The notes under the pieces were generated by a model. That model was not told the origin of the DNA. It made no database searches and saw nothing but the letters and a program-made list of their open reading frames with translations. A program made the position numbers and the translations under genes. A stretch of DNA of 64,000 nucleotides from Nymphaea colorata (lineage: Eukaryota > Streptophyta > Magnoliopsida > Nymphaeales > Nymphaeaceae). The stretch spans positions 22,877,300 through 22,941,299 of the forward strand of contig NC_045142.1 of assembly GCF_008831285.2 (NCBI RefSeq), written 5' to 3'. Position 1 is the first letter of the stretch. Each line of letters opens with the position of its first letter. Shown here in pieces: positions 10,571 through 24,337 of the stretch.

Positions 10571-13500
10571 TTATGACAGGTAAGCTTTTAATCGCCCACT
10601 TGCTGCCAATACAAAACCTGTCATTGCCTTTACAGTTAAGGTTGGGAAAATACAACGATAAAAAGGATAGATGCAATGAAAATGTTGTTAACAAATATCT
10701 AATAATTAGCACAAAAATCACATGCTTAATAAAATAATTCACATATAAAAGCACGATCCACTGCTTAGAAAATAACCGAAGTACCCCCTCTTCCCTCCTA
10801 TCCTCAGGGTCCAGGGATGCATTGGTGCTTGGTGAGGAGACAGCTCACCTTTTTCTTGGTGCCACATTTTGCCTATATGGCACAAGAGCCTAGCAACCCT
10901 GGGAATTGAATGGGCGATGTGTGACTGCCCAACAAGCTAACGTTATGCCCCTTGGGGCTACTAATGTACATCAATTTGAAAATAACCAAATAAAAAGCAA
11001 AAGTAAAAAGAACGCTCATAGAAAGATAGAGGGAGAGGAGAAGGGATGGCCAGCAGCCATCACCATAGAGAGAAAGGGAGGCTACCAACCACAGTGAGAA
11101 GAGGAAAGTTGTTGGATGATGAGCCTCACCCACAGAAAGAAAGATAATTAAGAGAGAGAGAGAGAGAGAGATTAAAGGCTGCTGGTTGGCAGCCTCACAA
11201 AAGAGAAAAGAGAGACCTGTGGGAGACGATCATGAGGCATGAAAAATTCAAATGACTTCTGGCAGCCTTGGGCATCATTGCAGAGCTTCACCAAAGGGTG
11301 TGATTGATAGAAAAGAGAGTGAGAGAATAGGGGAAGGGTGCAAATGATAAAGAGAATAAGAGAGAGAGAGAGAGAGAAAGGAGAAAAGAGTAACCAAAAA
11401 GGAATACATTTTTCAAAACTCAGCAAAGAGGGCTAGAGGTGTGCTTCCTCATGGTGAAGTGCATGCTTCATGCTAAGAGATGCTTCACCTTGACGCCTTA
11501 ATGCAACAAAGGTACACTTTGTCTTGAGGAAGAGACTTCAAGGCATAAAACATACACTTCTAACAACACTGTTTTGGCAAGTCTTTCTTAGTCAGAGCTA
11601 AAATTTTATCCTCCCATTAGATTGACCCAGTAAAGGCAACACTGTTATGTATGTAGGTAGCACTTGTCATCACAACACAATCTACTAGGTCCTCTAGACT
11701 AGATGTTCATGTCAATGTAACTTTAGAACTTCATATGTCTAACTTCAACACCAAAGCCTTAACCTGTTCGAGGTTTCATCTTCCTCAACAAGTGTAGCAG
11801 GAAAAGTGCTTTGAAAAATATTACGACTGCAAAGGCAATCGGATTTAGAAAAATCACTATGAAGCAGAGAACTAGCTGAAAGTAGCAAAGCAAAAATAAG
11901 CATGGTAACATGCACCAAGGCTGTAAGGGAAAAAAGATGAAATGCCTTTATGACTGTTGAGTTGTTCAAGAAGTAAAGCTTTACTTCATACTTGTTCCAG
12001 TATTGGAAGTATAAGCTGTTATATTTTGAATTTTTAAAATATTTCTAGTGGAAATACATGTGATTTATAATTTTTTTTAATGTGCAGTTGACATGTTGTC
12101 ATGGTCATTTCAGTTGTGACACAGAAGTTTATTTTGTAGTTAATTGTTTTTATGTACAATTTTTTTTTTCTATTTTTCCTCATTTAAATAGAATTCCTTG
12201 ACATAATTTATGAATATTTATGGCGTGATATGTTAGATTGCAACTAATAAAGTTAAACTATGCATTTTATATTACCTAGGGAGTTGTAGATGCAAAAACT
12301 GAATTTATTAAGATGACAAACAGGGAGGCACATTTAATAAGTTTGGGTCTCAATTGCACTTTTTTCCCTCTCTTTACCTGTACCAGCGACATAGCAAATC
12401 TATTTTGATGCCTCAAACCATGATCACATTGCTATTTTAGCCAGAAAATTGCATGTTTGTTTAATTACTCACTAGAGAGAAGAGAATTATTAATGGCATG
12501 ATATACCTGTAAATAAGGGGGAAGGCCTTCCAGGTCTTGACTTGAATTCTGGATGGAACTGTACGCCCACATAGAATGGATGATTTGGAAGTTCTAAAAT
12601 CTGCAAGAATTTTTAGAAGTAATAAAAAAATGACCAAAAAGGAAAATCATAGATATGCTCAGATTGCATATGCATACTTCCATTCTTCTGCCAGTTTCAT
12701 CCTTCCCCATAAATTTCAATCCAGCAGCTTCTAGGGCTTCAACTGAATCAGGATTTACCTACAAAAAGAGAGACCTTTCAGTGTTATCAACAAAAAGAAA
12801 AAAAAATCACCATGCATAGTAGAAGATCGAACAGGCCTGTATTTGTTCACAACGAAGGAAAATCCCTTTTGTGACTAACCTCATATCTATGACGGTGGCG
12901 CTCATCCACATGGTCAGGGTTATTGTACCTAGAACAACAGGAGATTGGATGAAATTGAATGCACATTTATAAGCGGTAATTTCTAATTTATCTCGGATAT
13001 TTCCGTGTGACTGTTTGTATGGCTATTCCTGAATAAACTCATCTGTACCAAAAAAAAATCATTGCTAGACCACGCACATCCACGGGATTTTAAAATAAAA
13101 GAGGCCACATAGAGCATTATTTATTGACAAACAATGTACAAAGCATAAAATTATGGCAGTACAAGTCTTGACATACAGCTTAGAGGTAATACAATTATGA
13201 TCGCAGAAGAAGGTCTTCCGAGACCCAAGTCTCATTGTGTTACCCATATGGGTTCTGGACCCCTATATAAAACAACAAATACATCAGAAAATCCAAGTAA
13301 AACATAGTACATTTCATTTAACGCCCTTTCTCAATAAGAACAAACAACCCACCTCTGGCATAAAAATTACGACAGGATCAGGTGTATCAGGATCAAACTC
13401 CGCACTATTTGCTTTCTCCAGTCCAAGCACCTAAGTCAATCCATAAGACTGAAGATTTAGCAATATGAATGTCACTGGCAGCATATTGCAACAAAAATAG

Positions 13501-16500
13501 TTAATGCATAAAATAAAAATGAAAGATTGTTAACATACCGAACGAGCAAATTCAATAACTGATATTTGCATTCCCAAGCAAATCCCAAGATAGGGAACTT
13601 GGTTTTCTCTTGCAAACTTTGCAGCTAGTATCATTCCTTCTGTTCCACGATTCCCGAATCCACCAGGAACCAGAATACAGGCAGAATCCTGGGATCATAT
13701 ATATATAAAGAGAGAGAGAGAGAGAGAGAACAAAGTTAATGCTCTGTCATCATGAAGTTCAATGTGTCCATCTGGGAGAATCAACCATATACAAACAAAA
13801 ATTTACAGGAAATGTATAACAAGTGGGTAACGCATTATCTGTATCACCTTCAGAGTTTCCCAAGCAGCTGCATGAACTTGTGGTGCCTGTATGCATAGAT
13901 GCCTAAATCAAATCCATTCAAAGCAAAAATTATAAGCCAAAGAGAAAGGTAAGCGTTCTGTACTTCTTTAGCTTTCTCATCTTCGAGATCAGAAGCTGCA
14001 ACCCACTGAATTACAGGCTTCAAGGAGCATGAGATACAAGCATGTAGAAGAGCCTGATTAGAAAAAGAAAATCAGTTACTTGGCTTGAAGCATAATTTTG
14101 ATATCTGGATCATAAAATTTTGAATTACAAGTTTCATCAGATTAGAAGGTCACAGTTGCCTTAATTTGAGATTGGATGAATTTGAAACATGAATTCCATC
14201 ATACTGCATGTAGGTCACAACAGAGCATGTAATTCTACAAGCCCCTAAAAATAAGGAGTCAAGCATGCTACAGTCTGTGAAGCGATTCTTTTGCTGGATA
14301 TGGGGTGGTATGCCACATTTTCTATAGTTACTTGTCTAAAAGACATTTATCTTTCTCGACAACGGCTCAATGTGACCCATTTTATTGACAGTTAAGGACA
14401 TGGTAAACATATCCCAGGATTGAGCAAATTTGTTTCCATGGAATATAAAATAGACAAACTGAAGATCCCAATACTCGCATGGGAAGCCCTTCCATGCAGT
14501 CATTACAGTAGCTTAGAAATAAAAGAAAAGAGCATATTGTCATAAGAAGTTAGTATACAACAGTTAATTGCATCTTCAAAGCCCTACTGATTTTTCAATG
14601 TCTGAGTATGTATGAAGTGAGTACTTTATCATCCATGTGTAGTTTTATTTATATTGTAGCCAAAAGAAATCCACATAACCAACAAACCAGCTCTACCAAT
14701 TAACATCATCTTAAATAAGTTATTCTGCTGAAACCATATGAACTTTGATTGACAAGGTTGTATCAAGTATCCAAGGCACCCAAGCAACATCATACACACA
14801 TACAGACACATGGAAACATTTGATTCACAGAAAACTCCAATTCCAAGTGCTGCTAAATCTTAATATACAAATCCAAAGGTGATGCAGCAACCGCACATTA
14901 TGGCAGCAATAAATGCTTTTTCAGAAAATCAGTTTCCTCAAAACGGCAGAATGACATTATGCACTTGAACTAAAGATACACATAATAAAGTCATAACTGA
15001 AATACCCCTCCAGAGGTACCTTCAACACAGACAGATATGAATCTGACAATCCCGTGTATTTCCCAACCATAGCAACCTTTACCTGTGTCAACATACAACC
15101 CAGTGATTATGTAACATCATGAATCATTTTTTAATTTTAGAAGCCATTAATTGAATAGTATAACCTTAGGCAAATAAGCTAATGGATCATAATGCTTACT
15201 GTTTCTGTAAGATTATCAAAAGTTTCTGCTCTCTTTGTCCATTCTTGGAGATCAGGTGGTCCAGCAATACTACAAGGGAACTTCAAGAATAAGTTGATCA
15301 GAAAAATTTCAAATATAATGCTTCCCAAATTTGGCAGATTTCTTCAAATTGTAGAGATTAGTGGTTGATAGGGGAAACACGAGAACAATAAAAACAAGAA
15401 CCTAGTAATACGTACTGACCTTAAAAGGTTCAGTTGTTTCAAGATGGCATTATGAGCATCTTGATACTGCAAACAATAAAATCATACAATTGAGCAAGAA
15501 AACACCAATCTAATTTTTTAAAAAAGAAAAATCTAAAAAAAAGGTATTCATGGTTAACATTTAACATTCTTAAATCTTAAACTTTAGGAATGCATGTATT
15601 ACAAAATAAAATATACAGAATAAATGAGAGCATATATGCAATTTTCTCAGGAACACTAAATCAAAACAGGTTAATAGAAAATGCAGGTTAGGTATAGAAT
15701 AGAGATTACTTACACGAAGTAAAAGGGGAACATGCCATATGTTAGGAACATCATGGATACTGAGAATATTCCCAGCCTAAGAAAGAAAAACACATGAGAA
15801 TAAGAACTTAAAAGATGTTGAACGGAACAAACACCAAGTAAAATCATAGGCCTGTACAGGAACATGGCAGAATTGCGACAACTTCTCCTTTGTTTGGTCC
15901 AACAACGGCTGAAAAAAGAGCAAAAGTTTTTACCTTTATTAGCACAACACCACGTAACTGCAAAACATCTAAGAACAACTGTTAGAAAATAGTTACTATA
16001 TAATAAATGCCAAGAACTGCAAAACAGCATCATAAAATAGCATTCCATAATTTCACTCGCTAACAACAGGAAAATAAGAATATATAAGCTACATAATGAT
16101 ACCTATAATTAAACTCTAGAAAATTACGAAAATAGAATTAAAATTTCCTGCAGATCCAATTTTAACATGCTTTAATGCATTGAAATAATGGTGTCATACG
16201 ATTCTATAAAAAATGTTCATGACAAATATTTCATTAGTGTCACAACTCACATCTACAACATTAGGAAGTCAACTGTCAATCAAAATAATACATATTGAAA
16301 TAGAAGAAACTCTGGTGAGAATCTGAAGATAAACAGGTGTCAAGATGCACTTAAAAGACAATTAGATGTTTACATAGCTCAAATTTGAGTAACAGTATGG
16401 GCATTCATCCACACACAATCACCGGCATGATCTTCTCAATGCAGTGATTTTTGTTTAATCAATATAGGCCATTCCCTAACAATTCTTGGCCTGTATAGCA

Positions 16501-19500
16501 GTCAAGATCATGCTTCAGACTGACAATATTTTTATAAGATAAGAGTATTAATAGAACTGGAAACCCCAAAAAAACATACATTCTTATAAGATAAGAGTAC
16601 CATAGAATGAAAATATTGAGCAAAGTCAAAATCCCTAAAAAACTTCTAAAAGGCAGCATATTCACAAAAAAGCATCATGCTGATGCCTTATCTACACCTA
16701 CAAAAAGAAATGGAGATAAAGGAGACATAATTGTCAGCATCCATAAAAATCACAATCACAAAAGCTGATAAGGTGTTACGTAACTGAACAGTTGAAAAAG
16801 GAAACAAACAAGCACAGTATATCATGTGAAGAGAAAGAAGTGGGCAAAACTGGAAAAGAAGAGGAAAAGTAAAAAGTTCTTGAGCTTCATCAGATTGGCG
16901 AAAGCAGGTAGCAACCAGAAGAAATAAAAGGAATTAAATTGCAACATCCCCGTGATATCCCTAAGATGACTATCACTCTCATTCCATTTACTGCAGTGCA
17001 ATGAGCACAGAAGAACCTGCAGATATGCAAATGCTGACTGCAACATAACATTTTATCCTACTGGTTCCCTAGGGAAGATTTCTTATCAATTCAATATAGT
17101 GACTAGGTTGTCTTGTTCTAGCCAGAAGCATGGCTGATACAAAACAAAAAAGTAACATAAATCCACAAGGCGTAGAAAAATTAGCATAATTCCCTAGAAC
17201 AAAAAACAGAAAATTACCTGAGCAGATCGACAAGCCAGTAAATGAGGCGTCAGTCCTAGTGCCCTTAATTCCCTAACGCTATGTTGAGTTGGCTTTGTTT
17301 TCTGGATAACCAATAACGCAAAAAGTTCAAGTGATATCCAAGAAAAGCTCCAATAATGACATCCATTGTGCAATCTCTTATAAACATGAAAGTGAAACAA
17401 GAGGCAGATAAAGTCCATCAAAACATCGATACATGGAGCAGCAAAGAGTGAAAATTACTTGCTCACCAACAACCCCCAGCACTGGTACAAGGCTGACATG
17501 AATAAGACAGAAGTTTTCTTGTCCTGAGAAAAACTAAACTCCATCAGACTGCTCATAAACCATCTGATCTACCTTCACAAACAAAAGAATGAAAGCATAT
17601 GACTGTGCAAAATGAAAACTAGAAAAAGCTCTTGTAAATATCTTCTTGAACATTTTTTTTTCCTGTTGTCAAGTTATACTACGCAGAATATACATGTTCA
17701 GATTTCTTTATTAGCAATAGTAAAACTTCTCAGAGAGATGTTGGATGCATAATCTACTACCTATAAGCAAACTAAACAAAATCAATTAACTAAGCCAAAA
17801 CTCAAGCACAAAGGAGATTAGGCACAACATATGAATAAACTGGAGATGCCCGGAAGAAAACCCGTTAGACAAAAGTACAAATTTAATCACTCACCAACTG
17901 AATAAGATAACTGTCGCAAGGCCTCGATGAATGGCATTGATTCAATGTCACCTACATATTAGCAAAGATGCCAATCAACAAAAGACTGCCAGTGAAGGTG
18001 AACATTTGGCAGTGACTAAAGCATTTCATAAAATTTCAGTTGGAAAAAATAATCTATCACCTACCTACAGTGCCCCCCAACTCAATTACACAAACATCTG
18101 CAGGACCAACTCTGCCATCAACAGGAATGACAGCTACAGATGTAATCCAGTCCTTGATTGCATCTGTAATGTGTGGAATAACCTAAAAAATAATGAAATA
18201 ACATGTTTCAGCTGCATCTTACCTGATCGAAAATGTTGTAGTGTTATCCAATCATAGGGCATGATGTATATGTTGTATTTGCACTGAAAATAAGAGATAT
18301 CTAAAGAGCAATACCTGAACTGTTTTCCCAAGATAATCACCTCTTCTTTCTCTGTCTATAACGGACTGAAGATAGGATACTTCAATATCAATTAAAAGAA
18401 TGATTAAACTTTTCACGGGAACATAAATTCATTTCCTTATGAAACAGAATATAGTACCTGATAGATCTTTCCGGTAGTGATATTATTATCCCGAGTAAGT
18501 GTTACATCTAAGAAACGCTCATAGTTTCCAAGGTCCAAATCCACCTAGTAAAAGTGAAGAGCCAAAGCACACTTGAGGAAAAAAAACAAGTTTACATGGA
18601 CAAAGATCCACTATTAAGATATCTGAAACACAAGGAACAGAAGTGATTTTTGTGTATGCGAGTATCAGATGGTATCAATCACAAGGTGAACTGCTTGCAT
18701 GAATCTGAATCACATGCATATGCTTGCATAATTTATAACTGCAGCATACTGTATGTTTGAGACTATGGTGGCAAGCTCCATATTCAAATAGAGTGACTGC
18801 AGCAACATGTTATACCTAGTGCGGATGAGAAAGCAAACAAGTAAAGAGATGTTCCATGCACTTATGCATATAGCGTCATGATAATTGATTAGTATCATTT
18901 TTACTAAGAGTTCTACTTGTGCAGTCACAACTAAAGTGTTTCATTGCGGACTTGTGGTGATGCACTTGACATATTGTGGGAGTGAAAAAACATATTTGCA
19001 CAGATCCTGTTGCTGTAAATAACCTTAACTATATAACATGTGTTTGTTTTCAATAGCTAAAAGATCGTGAATCAAGCACCAACATATGGTCAAAAGAACT
19101 TTAAAAGTAGCTTTTCCATGAAGAAATACAGTAGTTAAAACATAATATGGATAGATTCAAGTGCTAGCCATTGCAAGTATAAGCAAATGCAACAAACTTA
19201 CCACAATGAGGACCACATGATCCTTTAGGTTAACCATAGTGGTACAAAATTTGGCAATAAAATTACTTCCAAGTTCCAACTATTAGGCATCTTTAAGTAG
19301 GTCTAAGTCACTCCACGCTTGAACACTGTCTTGGGCCATCTCTTTTCCTGTTTTCCATCAATAGTTGGCTTCCAGTTCACTTGTTTCATGAGTGCTTTGC
19401 AGTTACTTTGTTTTTAAACATATGTGTGTGGTTTGTGGAAAAAGTTTGCTACCAAGTAGGTCATAAAATCTCCAGTTGAATATCATAAATCTGATAAATT

Positions 19501-19777
19501 CATTTATGAAACTAAACAAATGGATGTGACCTTTTGCCTAAAAGCTTAGGGGATGAACTCTTAAATCATGCTTTTTTATACCGAGGTCATAATATATAAG
19601 AATCTAAAGATTGAAACTCTGAATTTTCCAACCCACTAAACATGATTCATACATAAATGACAATGATTTAACAGTCAATTCTTCAGTTCTTGGACATGGA
19701 AATCACATGTATATGGTTAGCTTCAGAACATATGTAAATAAACATGTGTGTACATACACATAAGATATATATATATC

Positions 19778-19812
<35 letters not shown>

Positions 19813-20940
19813 CCCACTTCTGTTTCACTCGTTTATGATATTTGTTCCCATTTTTAACCTGATACTATCTACCAAACAGACTCGGTTAATTTTTTACTCT
19901 TTGCAGCACCAGATCTAAAGATGAGCTAAATAGCATCTTTAGAAATCTAGAAAGAACTACAATTTGGATGGTGTCACTGTTACACATGAGTGGGCTAGGC
20001 TAGAGTAAAAAAGTTGCGAGTCTTGTGACCGATATATGTAAACAGATCTTCCGATCTCCAAAAAGTAACAGCCAATAGCATGCCCAGAATGAAATTGTGT
20101 TCATCCACTAAAGAATCCAGGTTGAACTTGCCGAAGCCAAAACTAATAAATTGATGACTGACGTCAGGTTGACAAAGTGGTAACATTTGTCCATACAAAT
20201 GCAGAGCTCATGAAATAATAATTTACAAGCATCAGTCTAAAGGAAATCCTCACAACTCATGAATAAGGCCAGGCAGCACGGATCGAATCAGACAACAAGG
20301 ACATCTGGATTATCCATGAATCTGATCCATTAAAAGCGTAATTGTTTATCAGATTCTACAAATATCAGGTTCCTCCGTACAATTATTTTTGCCCCCATCC
20401 AATATCAAAACTCCATCGCCAACAAAATCGCCACCAACGACTACAACCTCCAACAGAAGATCCTCAATCGCGAAAATCCACAAATTAAACAACTACCTAC
20501 ATACTCCTACATCGAAAATCAGTACTATGCAGGAAAAGAATTAAATGTATTCGGCAAAAGGAGGACTGCAACCAAAAGGGAAGCCACAAACCTCGCCGCC
20601 ATCATCGAGAACAAAGACCTCCCCATGCTCGAAAGGAGAAATAGTTCCAGCATCGGTGTTCAAATAAGGATCTGAAAAACCGCCATTCAACAAAACAACA
20701 CCCAACAATTTAAAAAGAAAAGCGCCACCCGGTTCAGCACCAAATCAAAAGAGTGCATTAAATCGACACCATTAACATAATTCAATTAATATGGGCAGCA
20801 AAGAAAGGAGATGGGTACTCACCGATCTTGATGGAGGTGACTCGGAGACCACAGGCTTTGAGGACAACCCCAATGCTGCTCGCCGTCACGCCTTTCCCAA
20901 GCCCACTCACTACACCGCCCGTGACGACTACGTACTTCAT
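10571..20940 (-). CDS. CTPS: CTP synthase (glutamine-hydrolysing), 555 aa, 22 exons
   Basis: Makes CTP from UTP, ATP and glutamine-derived ammonia, the last step of pyrimidine nucleotide synthesis; cytosolic, and filament-forming in many organisms. Exons in coding order: 20940-20823, 20671-20592, 18544-18458, 18365-18315, 18182-18065, 17951-17895, 17523-17459, 17301-17218, 15908-15858, 15776-15714, 15466-15420, 15269-15200, 15082-15020, 14053-13964, 13886-13848, 13688-13539, 13430-13353, 13262-13177, 12928-12880, 12758-12678, 12600-12507, 10617-10571. All introns are GT-AG and the 1668-nt frame is unbroken. The synthase domain (about 1-275) opens [17 protein letters not shown], with the P-loop and [10 protein letters not shown]. 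The glutamine amidotransferase domain has nucleophile Cys398 in GICLGMQ and the His525/Glu527 pair in QFHPEF. The tail ends [10 protein letters not shown], without the long C-terminal extension of some plant isoforms. The largest introns are 2 (about 2.0 kb) and 21 (about 1.9 kb). Confidence 0.97.
10780..10945 (-). mobile_element. tRNA-derived SINE-like element in CTPS intron 21
   Basis: On the minus strand a Pol III A-box-like TAGCTTGTTGG (10939-10929) is followed, 17 nt on, by a B-box-like CATTCAATTCC (10912-10902). The body then runs on through TGGACCCTGAGGATAGG near 10800. There is no acceptor stem or anticodon arm of a working tRNA. It sits in the same orientation as the host gene. Boundaries are approximate. 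Confidence 0.5.
11150..11171. repeat. (GA)n microsatellite in CTPS intron 21
   Basis: GA run within the last intron. A second lies near 11361-11380. Both read as CT-rich tracts on the transcribed strand. Confidence 0.9.
13697..13729 (-). repeat. (CT)n-(AT)n microsatellite at the 3' splice site of CTPS exon 16
   Basis: On the coding strand a CT run, then TTTATATATATATGATCCCAG, leads straight into exon 16 at 13688. The microsatellite occupies 9-41 nt upstream of the acceptor, the place of the polypyrimidine tract and perhaps the branch site. Confidence 0.9.
19765..19812. repeat. (TA)n-(CA)n microsatellite in CTPS intron 2
   Basis: An interrupted TA run followed by about eight CA units, deep inside the 2-kb intron and far from splice sites. 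Confidence 0.9.
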
Positions 20941-21080
20941 CTGTCTCTTCCACTCTCTGTCAGTAGGACGAAGAAATAAGAAGAAGAATAAGAAGAAGAC
21001 ACCAAATTGAACGGTGTCTCTGAGTGAGGAAAACAGAGAGAGCGGGAAATGATGGTTCTGAGGCTAGCGTTCAACTGAAG
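20941..21080 (-). promoter_or_regulatory. Likely 5' UTR and core promoter of CTP synthase
   Basis: The transcribed strand is rich in TTCTTC and CTCTCT just upstream of the ATG, as is common in plant leaders. No convincing TATA box is seen. The transcription start cannot be fixed. Confidence 0.35.
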
Positions 21081-23132
21081 CGATCCTCAATCCCGTTACT
21101 GAATAGAAAAACGAAACTAATTAAAGAATTTCAAAATAAACCTACACTATGATAAATATTGCAAATAGGGACCCATTTATATGGTTTACAAAGTAGTACA
21201 TATATTTTTGCGTCACAGGCTTACCTTATGAACATATAAAGTGACTCCAAATATATTATCGTGGTCAGCTAGGTAGGGTAAGTAGCTATTTTTAACGTTT
21301 GTTTTAAATAAAAAAATTGCTACTTTTTAGTTGAAACTTGTATTAATTGGAATTGTATTTGGCAAAGTAAATTTTTTGGATGCAATTGCAACTTCAATAT
21401 GTTTTTGAATTCTTAAATCATGCTATATTAAGATGTTATCTTTGAAATAAAGTATGGCTACTTCTTTTTGGGAACTCTTTAATTGAAACTTGTATATTGG
21501 AATTGCATTTCACAAATCAAATGTCTTGGATGCAATCTTCATGTTCAATATATTTTTGAATGGTTGATCACGCTATATAAATGAGTATGCGACTACCTTT
21601 TATTCAAATTGGTCTTATCAACCTCTCTCCATTAAAATTGTAAAATGAGGATCTCAATATGAGTCATTCAATCTTAATCTTTTGGTTTAATAAACTATAA
21701 AATTTCGTGCACAATTTTTTGGCACATTAGCAAAACCATGCTAGCACAAGAGGGGTTGATGGCCATGTTACTCGAACTAGTGATTGGCTGCCTACCAACC
21801 ATTTTCTATCACCATATATGATGGGGAACATACTTTTTAAATTATGTTATTGCAATATTAACATTCAGATCACATTTTTTACCTCCAATTTTGGCAAAAA
21901 ATAGTCTAAACGATGGTTACAATTATTAGAATTTAATGTCGAACTCACTTTCTTATTTTTGAGGCAGTTGGATCTTGGATGGTCATTAACCTTGGGGATT
22001 TTTGCAAATATCGGAAAAGGTGCTCTCCGCGTGACAAATAGACATAAGGCAAGGACTGTTTTGAAATATGGGCCATAAGTTAAGGACCAGCTTGAAAAAC
22101 TTAATTCCTGAACCCTAGCCGACGGAAAGATATTCCTCGTTGGCTTCTTTTTGTGTTTTAGTTAGGAAGTTTATTGTTAATTTAAGTGAAGAATATTCTA
22201 ACTTTATTAATTAAAAGACCAAATTCCTTCTATTATTTTATTTTTTTTTAAACGATTCCACTGAATCAAAATGAGAAGAAAATCATTGATATATATATAT
22301 ATGAAATGACTCTCAAGCAACATATAAAGTTATGTGTAAGAAAAATCCTTTACACGATAAATATCATTATTTTCATTTCTTTTTTCAGCAAATCTGTATT
22401 AATATATCTAATAAAGATCAATGTAGATAAACTGGTGTTGTCACATAGAGATATGAATCGGCCGTAATTTTTTAATATATTTGAATTTTAAGTTTCAATG
22501 TTTTAATAATATAAACAATGAGTCGATTCTTATGAATGTTACATGTTGGTCGGAGGCTGATCAAGGATAAACAAGGGCTACAATTTCCAATGATGCATTT
22601 TAACTGTTGAAGATGGAAAAGAAAAAAAAAAAAGTCTACATGATTTTCCACTCATTTGCCAACACCAGATCCTGCAATATCCAAAATAATAATTTTTTTG
22701 CTGTCGTGAATATGTGTACCTTTTATAGGTGCCAAAAAATTTATAGGGCCAAGATGCATATTTTCCATATGTTGTGTTTTTAGCTATATTCTTGCGTATC
22801 CAATAAAATGTATTTATTAAATGATAGTATTTGGATTCAATTCTCGTGTGCAGACCATCATCTGAATCTGGATACAGGTACCAAATCCAAAACCCGACTG
22901 CAATTCATGAGTGATTACATTTAAATATTGGATTAATTTTTCAGCTGGCCTTAGACCCAAATTTGCTTTTGCAAAAGGTCTTCCAGGTTTGAATCCGTGC
23001 CTGGATCCAATTAGGTCAGATCTGAATAGATCAAACCTTTGTGGATTACAGATCCAAATTTGGTTGGGTCAGGTTTTGTTGGATAACCAAACCGACCCCA
23101 ACCAGCTTGACCAGCTTGACGGGAGTCAGGCA

Positions 23133-23377
23133 TAAGGCTGGGCATCTGGCCGAGCCGCTGCTGGGCCGGCCCAGCCCGGCCTGTAAGTTAAAAAATATAT
23201 ATATAATTTTTATTTTTTTGTTTTAATAATATTTTTTTATTCTTAATAAATATATTTTATATTAAAAAATAATTTTATAATTAAAAAATAAATTTTTAAT
23301 TTAAATGAGCCGAACCGGGCTGGGCCCGAAACGAGACTCGGGCCCGGCTGGCAGGCCCCGCCCGATACCCACCCCTA
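23133..23377. mobile_element. hAT-like MITE with GGGCCGG-word interior, 245 bp
   Basis: The left end TAAGGCTGGGCATCTGGCC and the reverse complement of the right end, TAGGGGTGGGTATCGGGCG, agree at 14 of 19 positions. The flanks GTCAGGCA (23125-23132) and ATCAGGCG (23378-23385) agree at 6 of 8, including TCAGGC, as expected for an aged 8-bp target-site duplication. The arms are very GC-rich and the middle is almost pure A/T. It has no coding capacity. TAGGG-type termini with 8-bp duplications are typical of plant hAT elements. Confidence 0.7.
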
Positions 23378-23890
23378 ATCAGGCGCAGCACTTGTACCAT
23401 ATAGTGAGTCTCTACGGATAAGATACAAGACTGATTTACGTATAGACGGCTTGCTCGTGACAAATTTACATTTACGTGCTTAAGATTCCAAGTATTTACC
23501 AAACTTTTTCAAAAGAAAGGCCGTTTCGATTTTGCCTTTTGAACTTCATTTTACTTTGGGCACAGGAAACTAAAAAGAAAAAACAAGAAAAGGGAAATCT
23601 AATCGTTTTAAAAAAAAGTAAGAAAGTATGGAACATCTGAAAAGGTAACTGAGAAAGCCATGTTGGCGTTTTCTTTCAAAAACAGGCTTCTGTCTTCGCC
23701 TTTAAATTGCGAGGGAGTTAGACATAATGAGCAAATGTTAAGTACCTACGTGTAAATTCACTAAATACATAATTTTATTGCTTTTGAGGGTAGTTTTCCA
23801 ACAATTTTTTTTTTCTTGATTAGTTATTCTTTCTACTTAAAAAAAAAAAAACTGTTCTCTCCACTTAAGATATATGAATTCCCATTTAGA

Positions 23891-23936
23891 TAAAGGTGTC
23901 AAATCCAATTTGGATCAGAAATTGATTGAACCATTA

Positions 23937-24000
<64 letters not shown>

Positions 24001-24337
24001 AAAAATAAATATAATATATAATTAAAAAGACAAATCGAATTCAGATTCTAGTTTAGATATACATAAATATCCGATCAGCTTAATATTCATTTTCTAATCA
24101 GATTTAGCTTTAAATAAATAAGATTTAATCTTTTGAAAAGCAGCCACATCAGGTTTAAAATTCAGATTTTGACATGAATATAAAAATCAGATTCAAATCG
24201 AATTCAAATTGTGAATTGTCTTTTCAATTCAAATTCAGATATTACTTTTTTTGTTTTTATTTGAATATGTAAATATCTGAAAAAGTGGATACAGTTAAAG
24301 GTACATCCAATTCGAACCTGGTCCGTTGACATCCATG
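23891..24337. mobile_element. MITE-like element with GATTC-word interior
   Basis: Ends read AAAGGTGTCAAATCC on the left and ATGGATGTCAACGG inward from the right. The interior is a run of diverged TCAGATTCAAATCG-like words, broken by a (TA)n(GT)n microsatellite at 23940-24000. No clear target-site duplication. Confidence 0.4.
23940..24000. repeat. (TA)n-(GT)n microsatellite
   Basis: About 25 TA units and five GT units, same order as at 2352-2434. Confidence 0.97.

Noticed and set aside
15851-15860. GC donor after CTP synthase exon 9 (CAG|GCCTAT)
   Set aside because: It would add Val-Gln and has a poor consensus. The GT site three codons' worth upstream gives HVPAGNI, which fits the family pattern and a GT-AG intron.
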